Shown in pieces: positions 6,937-10,550 of a DNA stretch of 10,550 nt. Source of the stretch: Scatomorpha gallistercoris (GTDB lineage: Bacteria > Bacillota > Clostridia > Oscillospirales > Oscillospiraceae); NCBI GenBank assembly GCA_018713005.1, contig DVFX01000099.1, positions 1-10,550 on the forward strand, in the 5' to 3' direction. Numbering within the stretch: the stretch's first letter is position 1; each line of letters opens with the position of its first letter. Under the pieces are notes generated by a model, which was given only the letters and a program-made list of their open reading frames with translations, did not search any database and was not told the DNA's origin. The translations under genes and the position numbers were made by a program.

Positions 6937-7264
6937 CGCCATCACCCCCGATGTCGGCAAACTCTCCGGCCAGGCGCGCCAGCGAAGCCAGGCGCGCTAT
7001 TTTTATTGCCCTGTCCAGCCGCGCCCGGCGCTCTTCGGACAGGAAGGGGCGCAGCGCCGCCAGCAGCGCCGTCTCATCAGAGCGCAGCGAGTTGCCGCGC
7101 AGTAGCTGCTTCGCCCGCTGCAGCAGGTTCTCGTCGTCCGCTTCCGCGCGGGCGTGGCCGTCCTCCTCTCCGCCGCCGAAAAGCGACTTGGCCATATCCG
7201 ATATTTTACCCATCGCCTCCGGGTCGGAGAGTATCGCGCTGAGCTTATCTTCGAGGCCGTCCAA
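6929..7264 (-). CDS. Small helical protein of unknown function
   Basis: I do not recognise this gene. It encodes 111 residues, predicted mostly helical: MDGLEDKLSAILSDPEAMGK, a Gly/Glu/Asp linker (about 29-43), then ENLLQRAKQLL, LLAALRPFLSEERRARLDRA and an Arg/Leu/Ala-rich helix to residue 101, ending in DIGGDGDV. The segment 'LxALrPFLxexRrxrlDrAikiaRl' looks like a conserved core rather than random sequence. The start is a UUG (7264-7262): AAGGGAGG at 7280-7273 lies 8 nt upstream, and no in-frame ATG occurs until the middle of the first conserved helix. The gap to the upstream gene is 21 nt and the downstream gene overlaps it by 8 nt. It has no signal peptide or membrane segment, so it is probably cytosolic, possibly a partner of the membrane-tailed protein encoded next. 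Confidence 0.78.
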   Translation of the reverse strand: MDGLEDKLSAILSDPEAMGKISDMAKSLFGGGEEDGHARAEADDENLLQRAKQLLRGNSLRSDETALLAALRPFLSEERRARLDRAIKIARLASLARLAGEFADIGGDGDV

Positions 7265-7285
7265 CCGCGCCCCCTCCCTTCCGCG

Positions 7286-7516
7286 TCATTTCATCGCGTC
7301 CCCCAGCATCTGCGCCAGGCGCTTGCCCTCTCCGGTGGAGAGCACGCGCTTCAGTATTGTGCGAAGGGACGCCTCGTCGCCGGACTGAGCCGCGCGCATG
7401 AGCTCAGCGTCGGAAAACAGCTCTCCCAGAGCCTTTGCCTCGGCTGTCTGCGACAGCGCGTCGAGCTTGGAGCGCGTACCGGCATCCAGCTTCCCCGCCA
7501 GCTTTTCAATGTCCAT
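7286..7516 (-). CDS. Small helical protein of unknown function, first gene of a three-gene operon
   Basis: I do not recognise this gene. It encodes 76 residues, predicted all-helical: MDIEKLAGKLDAGTRSKLDA, AKALGELFSDAELMRAAQSG, EASLRTILKRVLSTGEGKRL, AQMLGDAMK. The pattern 'SGDEASLrtiLkrVLsTgEGkrLaqmL' reads as a real conserved core. The ATG at 7516 has GGAGGGG 5 nt upstream, a strong ribosome site. It lies 21 nt before the 111-residue gene and is divergent from the phosphoesterase gene with only 51 bp between the two starts. No clear promoter with two matching hexamers was found in that gap; TATACT (7539-7534, minus strand) is a possible -10 without a good -35. Confidence 0.75.
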   Translation of the reverse strand: MDIEKLAGKLDAGTRSKLDALSQTAEAKALGELFSDAELMRAAQSGDEASLRTILKRVLSTGEGKRLAQMLGDAMK

Positions 7517-7567
7517 ACTATCCCCTCCACGGCAGTATATGCCCGGAGCGTTCAGGAGGTGCGCAAA

Positions 7568-8056
7568 ATGCGCATTGCAGTTTTTTCAGACACCCACGGC
7601 CGCACCGAGCTGCTCGAGAACGCGGTGCGCCGCACAAACCCGGATATACTCGTCCACCTCGGCGACCATATCCGAGACAGCCGCGTGCTGAGCTCGGCCT
7701 TCCCCGACATCCCGCTCTACGCCGTGCCGGGCAACTGCGACTTTGCAAGCCGCGAGCAGGACACACTGGAATTCTTCGCCGGGCCGGTCAAGGTCTTTGC
7801 CACGCACGGGCACCGGTATTACGTCAAGAGCACGATGGACTCGCTCCTGAACGCCGCGCACTTCTCCGGCGCAAAGCTCGTGCTATACGGCCACACGCAC
7901 ATCGCGCACATCGATTACCCCGCCGGCATGACCGTCGTGAACCCCGGCTCATCAGGCCTGGGCGCCGAGCCGAGCTTCGCGCAGATAGATATCTCAGACG
8001 GCGGAGGCGTCGCGGCCAGAATACTGCCCATGCTTCCTAAGGACAGGTATATGTAA
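7568..8056 (+). CDS. YfcE/MJ0936-family metallophosphoesterase
   Basis: Cytosolic calcineurin-like phosphoesterase of 162 residues, the usual length for the small YfcE/MJ0936 family of metal-dependent phosphodiesterases with poorly known natural substrates. All metal-site motifs are present in order: FSDTHG (D8, H10), HLGD (D33), PGNCD (N56), ATHGH (H80, H82) and YGHTH (H109, H111), followed by the family's VNPGS. AGGAGG (7554-7559) lies 8 nt before the ATG at 7568. An open frame extends further upstream, but it has no ribosome site and lies across the opposite-strand genes, so I do not use it. In many Clostridia this family sits behind the rdgB-type nucleotide pyrophosphatase gene; here it stands alone and divergent from the small-gene operon. 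It is followed 4 nt after its stop by an intrinsic terminator. Confidence 0.93.
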   Translation: MRIAVFSDTHGRTELLENAVRRTNPDILVHLGDHIRDSRVLSSAFPDIPLYAVPGNCDFASREQDTLEFFAGPVKVFATHGHRYYVKSTMDSLLNAAHFSGAKLVLYGHTHIAHIDYPAGMTVVNPGSSGLGAEPSFAQIDISDGGGVAARILPMLPKDRYM

Positions 8057-8060
8057 AAAG

Positions 8061-8082
8061 CCCCGCACAAAACGGGGATTTT
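8061..8082. terminator. Bidirectional intrinsic terminator after the phosphoesterase gene
   Basis: Stem CCCCG / CGGGG with loop CACAAAA, flanked by AAAAAG on the left and ATTTT on the right. On the plus strand it is followed by ATTTT; on the minus strand by CTTTTT, so it can work both ways. It begins 4 nt after the phosphoesterase stop codon. Confidence 0.75.
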
Positions 8083-8168
8083 CAGGCTTAAAGCCAAGCC
8101 TTTAGCTATATTCCTGTCCCCGAAAAACAGGGCTCAACAGCACAGCAAGCCGCCAAACCGCTCTTCTT
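8083..8168 (+). other. Intergenic stretch with small hairpins between two terminators
   Basis: No gene is seen. Two short stems occur: AGGCTT (8084-8089) / AAGCCT (8096-8101) and CCTGT (8113-8117) / ACAGG (8127-8131). The latter encloses CCCCGAAAA. The stretch runs directly into the strong terminator at 8169-8204. It could be the body of a short structured RNA, but no promoter was found for it and it matches no riboswitch consensus I can recall. Confidence 0.3.
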
Positions 8169-8204
8169 ACCGGCATCACGGCCACGGCCGTGATGCCGGT
8201 TTTT
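8169..8204 (+). terminator. Strong intrinsic terminator
   Basis: Perfect 14-bp stem ACCGGCATCACGGC / GCCGTGATGCCGGT closed by a CACG tetraloop (8183-8186), running straight into TTTTT (8200-8204). It is the most perfect terminator in the window, yet the phosphoesterase gene already has one 100 nt upstream, so it may belong to a separate short transcript or be a remnant of a lost gene. Confidence 0.9.
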
Positions 8205-8301
8205 GTCCCGTAAAGCACGAGGCGCCCTCCGGTCCCGGCTGCGGCCATAATTTTTATTTCAGGACGAGAGTTTCTGTGTGAAATGCGCCTATATAGGCAG
8301 A

Positions 8302-8558
8302 GGGGCTACCACGCGGGCAGCTCTCGGCAATGCTCTAACGCTACGCACAACACAAGGGATGTGACGTGAGCATCGGCGAGAGCACGAATACCCTCAGCTG
8401 CAGCGACTTCGCGTCGATCAGCGAGTACGCGGTAAGCGCGATGCAGTGGGCCTGCGGCGATGGCCTGATAACCGGCGTGGCCTAGTCCACGCTCGAGCCC
8501 CAGGACACGTCCCCGCGCCCAGGCCGCCGCCATGCTGATGCGCTTCCCAGAGGGCTGA
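8302..8558 (+). pseudogene. Decayed 3' end of an SLH (S-layer homology) domain gene
   Basis: Two consecutive SLH repeats can be read if breaks are ignored. Pieces: ATTR (8305-8316); QLSAML then a TAA stop (8336-8338) where a Trp codon is expected; RYAQHKG; DVSIGE; SEYAVSAMQWACG; GLITGV then a TAG stop (8483-8485); STLEPQ; and, in another frame, RAQAAAMLMRF (8514-8546), ending at TGA 8556-8558. Thus there are at least two nonsense codons and two frame changes (near 8317 and 8510-8514, each explicable by a 2-nt loss). Intact proteins of this type in Oscillospiraceae anchor to the cell wall through SLH repeats, usually at the C-terminus, which fits the short distance from the last motif to the stop. 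The 5' part of the gene is absent; sequence from 8205 to about 8300 shows nothing recognisable. No ribosome site or promoter serves it. Confidence 0.85.
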
Positions 8559-8567
8559 GCTATAATT

Positions 8568-8597
8568 AAAAGGGGGCGGTAAAAACCGCCCCCTTTT
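8568..8597. terminator. Bidirectional intrinsic terminator downstream of pyk
   Basis: Perfect 13-bp stem AAAAGGGGGCGGT / ACCGCCCCCTTTT with an AAAA loop. A and T runs on the two arms allow it to end transcription from either side; for pyk it is read on the minus strand, 48 nt after the stop codon. Confidence 0.9.
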
Positions 8598-8609
8598 CCA
8601 TATGTGGAA

Positions 8610-8637
8610 GCCGCCCGACGCAGCTGCGCCGGGCGGC
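8610..8637 (-). terminator. Long GC-rich hairpin just after pyk
   Basis: Outer stem GCCGCCCG / CGGGCGGC with an inner palindrome CGCAGCTGCG, separated by one A/C mismatch, so an almost continuous hairpin of 28 nt. It begins 7 nt past the pyk stop (minus strand) and is followed by only TT, so it alone is a weak terminator. Together with the terminator at 8568-8597 it forms a tandem pair at the 3' end of the pyk message and may protect it. Confidence 0.45.
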
Positions 8638-8644
8638 AAGCTCT

Positions 8645-10060
8645 TTATACCACTTGCGCTTTTATGAGGTTGGTGCTGCCCGCGCGCCCTATCGGCACAC
8701 CGGCCGTAATGACAACCATCTGGCCGCTCTCTACCGCGCCCTCCCTGAGCGCGCACTGCACGCACATAGAGAAGAGCCTGTCGGTGGAGTCGACGTATCC
8801 GGCCAGGAGCGGCTTCACACCCCAGGACACGGCCAGCTGCCTGCGCGCCCGCTCCGTGGTCGTCAGAGCCACGATGGGGCAGGCCGGGCGGAAGCGGGAT
8901 ATCATCCTCGCCGTGTGGCCCGTCTGTGTGGGCGTGAGTATGGCGTCGGCCTCCAGGTCCATAGCCGTCTGGCAGCATGTGTGGGTTACGGCGTCGTTTA
9001 TGGAACGGCCCGGCTGGTACTCGAAGCGGCGGAAGCGGCCCCAGTAATCCGTGGCCTGCTCTGCGGCATTTATTGTGTCCACCATTGTCTGCACAGCCTC
9101 GAGGGGGTACTTGCCCGAAGCTGTCTCACCTGACAGCATGACACAGCTGGTGCCGTCAAACACGGCGTTGGCCACGTCAGATACCTCCGCGCGGGTCGGA
9201 CGCGGATTGCGAATCATAGAGTCGAGCATCTGCGTTGCGGTGATAACCGGCTTGCCTGCCATGCTCGTCTCCTTTATCATGCGCTTCTGAAGTATGGGCA
9301 CCTCATAGGCAGGAATCTCGACGCCGAGGTCGCCGCGGGCGACCATCAGGCCGTCGCTGGCCGCGATTATCTCAGCGAGGTTGTCGACGCCCTCACGGTT
9401 CTCTATCTTGGAGATTATGCGTATGTGCTCGCCGCCGTACTCCTTCAGGCAGGCGCGGATGTCCTGTACATCCGAGGCCTTGCGCACAAAGGAGGCCGCC
9501 ACGAAATCGAAGTCCTGCTCGACAGCGAAGCGCAGATCCTCCCTGTCCTTGTCCGTAAGGGACGGCAGGTGAATCGGCACTCCGGGTATGTTGATGCTCT
9601 TGTTGCTGGACAGCGGGCCGCCCGTGACCACGCTGCACCTGATGTCCTGTCCGGAGATATCCTCTACGCGCAGCTCAATGAGGCCGTCGTCGATGAGGAC
9701 GCGGCAGCCGGGGTGCAGCTCCTTGTGCAGGTCGCAGTAGGTGACGGAGACCATCCCGCCGTCGCCGGGCACATCCCGGGTAGTCAGCGTGAACGACTCA
9801 CCCTCGGCAAGCGTTACGGGTCCCGTCTCAAAAGTTTTGATGCGTATCTCGGGACCCTTGGTGTCCAATATGGTGGCCACCGCAGCCCCCAGCTCGTCCC
9901 TGACGCGTTTTACCTTCGTCAGCGTGGCCAGGTGGCTCTCATGCGTCCCGTGGGAAAAGTTAAAACGCGCGGCGTCCATGCCGGTGAGCATCAAAGCGCG
10001 CAGCTTCTCTTCATCGTCAACCGACGGTCCCATCGTGCAGATTATCTTTGTCTTTCTCAA
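8645..10060 (-). CDS. pyk: Pyruvate kinase
   Basis: Final glycolytic enzyme, making pyruvate and ATP from phosphoenolpyruvate and ADP in the cytosol. 471 residues, the length of the core enzyme; it lacks the extra C-terminal PEP-utiliser-type domain found in many Firmicutes pyruvate kinases. Motifs in order: KIICTMGPS, ARFNFSHG, DTKGPEIR, DDGLIEL, LPSLTDKD, IISKIENREGVDN with the catalytic lysine K218, VARGDLGVEIP (Mg/PEP site), TATQMLDSM, RPTRAEVSDVANAVFDG and LSGETASGKYP; the C-terminal allosteric-type domain follows from about residue 350. The start is a UUG (10060-10058): TCCCTCCC at 10067-10074 on the plus strand is GGGAGGGA, 6 nt upstream. The first ATG is codon 10, inside a conserved motif, and so is excluded. 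It is a single-gene unit with its own promoter (10094-10122) and tandem 3' hairpins. Confidence 0.98.
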   Translation of the reverse strand: MRKTKIICTMGPSVDDEEKLRALMLTGMDAARFNFSHGTHESHLATLTKVKRVRDELGAAVATILDTKGPEIRIKTFETGPVTLAEGESFTLTTRDVPGDGGMVSVTYCDLHKELHPGCRVLIDDGLIELRVEDISGQDIRCSVVTGGPLSSNKSINIPGVPIHLPSLTDKDREDLRFAVEQDFDFVAASFVRKASDVQDIRACLKEYGGEHIRIISKIENREGVDNLAEIIAASDGLMVARGDLGVEIPAYEVPILQKRMIKETSMAGKPVITATQMLDSMIRNPRPTRAEVSDVANAVFDGTSCVMLSGETASGKYPLEAVQTMVDTINAAEQATDYWGRFRRFEYQPGRSINDAVTHTCCQTAMDLEADAILTPTQTGHTARMISRFRPACPIVALTTTERARRQLAVSWGVKPLLAGYVDSTDRLFSMCVQCALREGAVESGQMVVITAGVPIGRAGSTNLIKAQVV

Positions 10061-10093
10061 GGGATGTCCCTCCCAAATAAAAGTTCGTTATTT

Positions 10094-10122
10094 ATTATAC
10101 AAGAAACTTCCCCTGCATACAA
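10094..10122 (-). promoter_or_regulatory. Sigma-A-type promoter of pyk
   Basis: On the minus strand: TTGTAT (10122-10117), a 17-nt spacer, TATAAT (10099-10094). The -10 is perfect, the -35 matches 4 of 6, and the spacing is optimal. Transcription should start near 10087, about 27 nt before the UUG start codon. Confidence 0.8.
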
Positions 10123-10181
10123 GTGAAGATTGAAGCATTGTTGTGTAAAATTCAACGGCCGCATCTTTTGAACTCAGATAA
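10123..10181. other. Short AT-richer spacer between the pyk promoter and the repeat array
   Basis: I see no gene, convincing hairpin or promoter here apart from the upstream flank of the pyk promoter. A weak dyad TTGAA (10131-10135) / TTCAA (10151-10155) lies just upstream of the pyk -35 and is too short to call. Confidence 0.4.
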
Positions 10182-10550
10182 GTGGTGCGAAATGAGCGAG
10201 CGATATGCAATACGCAACAATGTGGAACATCGCAGCACTATAGATACCGTCCTTTAGATTCGCAGTCAAAACCAAACCGGAGCCCAGCGGAGCGGGTCCG
10301 GTTTGGAAAGGAGGAGCGACGGAATGAGCGAGCGATGACTTTTTGTAAAAAAGTCATCGTGAGCGATATGCAGTCCGCGACGACGTGGTTGCTATTTTGG
10401 AAAGAAGTGCAGCAGAATGAGCGCGACCTGACTTTTTTCAGGATGAATAAAAGTCAGGGCAAGCGATGTGACGCTTGCCAAAAAGCAAAAATCAGCTTCA
10501 AAACCATGGGTTTTGAAGCTGAAAGGAGCTGCGACAGAATGAGTGAGAAG
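10182..10550 (+). repeat. Mosaic intergenic repeat array of hairpins joined by a recurring linker
   Basis: At least four copies of a linker resembling GGAAAGGAGcxGCGACrGAA followed by TGAGCGAG: partial at 10182-10200, then 10305-10332, 10399-10425 and 10521-10547. Between them lie five perfect inverted repeats: CCAAACCGGA (10272-10281/10297-10306), CGATGACTTTTT (10333-10344/10348-10359), CCTGACTTTT (10427-10436/10449-10458), GGCAAGCG (10458-10465/10472-10479) and TCAGCTTCAAAACC (10492-10505/10509-10522). A second repeated element, GAGCGATATGCA plus a variable part ending GTGG, occurs at 10198-10225 and 10361-10388 (23 of 28 bases identical by my count). The hairpin sequences differ while the linkers stay similar. 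The array runs off the window. It resembles dispersed intergenic repeats of gut Clostridia; I cannot name the family. Confidence 0.75.
10182..10550 (+). other. Open reading frame through the repeat array, runs off the edge; coding status doubtful
   Basis: After a TAA at 10179-10181, one plus-strand frame stays open for 123 codons to the last base. Candidate starts are GTG 10182, ATG 10335, GTG 10359 and ATG 10368. Recognisable words of its translation are VRNERAI, RRNERAM, QQNERDL, KRCDACQKAKISFKTMGFEA and CDRMSEK; the NER words come from the DNA linker. The last linker copy is read in another register (RMSEK instead of NER), so the repeat is conserved as DNA, not as protein. None of the candidate starts has a well-placed ribosome site. 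I regard it as a likely spurious frame, listed because it is long for chance and because it cannot be excluded that it continues into a real gene. Confidence 0.25.
10479..10522 (-). terminator. Minus-strand intrinsic terminator inside the repeat array
   Basis: Read on the minus strand: a 14-bp stem TCAGCTTCAAAACC / GGTTTTGAAGCTGA with a CAT loop, followed by TTTTTGCTTTTTGG. The T-rich tract exists only in this direction, so it would end transcripts entering from beyond the right edge before they reach pyk. Confidence 0.6.

Noticed and set aside
7154..8056. Long upstream extension of the phosphoesterase frame
   Set aside because: It covers two genes on the other strand and has no ribosome site; the ATG at 7568 has an ideal AGGAGG and begins exactly at the family's N-terminus.
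8083..8204. Riboswitch (c-di-GMP, preQ1, fluoride or similar)
   Set aside because: None of the conserved core sequences I know are present and no gene follows the terminator that it could control.
8561..8566. TATAAT as a plus-strand promoter -10 downstream of the SLH remnant
   Set aside because: No -35 hexamer at a usable distance, and it runs directly into the terminator at 8568.
10307..10337. Tiny leader peptides from the linkers (AAAGGAG followed by ATG-AGC-GAG-CGA-TGA)
   Set aside because: Each linker has a ribosome-site-like motif before an ATG, but the frames end after four codons or differ between copies, so translation is not supported.
10182..10550. CRISPR array
   Set aside because: Linkers are irregularly spaced and imperfect, the sequences between them are self-complementary hairpins rather than unique spacers, and no cas gene is near.

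Overview
The window looks like chromosomal DNA of a gut-type, anaerobic Clostridia member, most likely of the Oscillospiraceae/Ruminococcaceae (Flavonifractor/Oscillibacter-like). This is inferred from the fairly high GC with strong Shine-Dalgarno sites, several UUG starts, a degraded S-layer-homology (SLH) sequence of the type common in that group, and hairpin-linker intergenic repeats. No phage, insertion sequence, CRISPR array, tRNA or rRNA is visible.

Layout. 1-806 (-): the 5' half of gltX (glutamyl-tRNA synthetase), running off the left edge just after its KMSKR loop. 807-976: a divergent control region with two good sigma-A-type promoters facing away from each other. 977-2170 (+): a class I/II PLP-dependent aminotransferase. 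2332-3354 (+): trpS. 3515-6511 (+): a tightly overlapping three-gene unit made of a WecA/TagO-type polyprenyl-phosphate sugar-1-phosphate transferase, a non-hydrolysing UDP-GlcNAc 2-epimerase and a membrane-anchored, possibly LolA-like, secreted-domain protein. The first two would supply and start an undecaprenyl-linked cell-surface glycopolymer. 7516-6508 (-): three compact small genes of unknown function in one apparent operon; its last gene meets the glycopolymer unit tail to tail with interlocked stop codons. 7568-8056 (+): a YfcE/MJ0936-type metallophosphoesterase, divergent from the small-gene operon. 8057-8640: no intact gene, but several terminators and the decayed 3' end of an SLH-domain gene. 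8645-10060 (-): pyk (pyruvate kinase) with a clear promoter. 10123-10550: a mosaic of hairpins joined by a recurring linker, through which one reading frame stays open to the window edge.

Most genes are housekeeping (translation, glycolysis, amino-acid metabolism, wall polymer). The best candidates for something undescribed are the small three-gene operon at 6508-7516 and the hairpin-linker repeat array at the right end. All functional calls rest on reading motifs by eye; no database search was possible.
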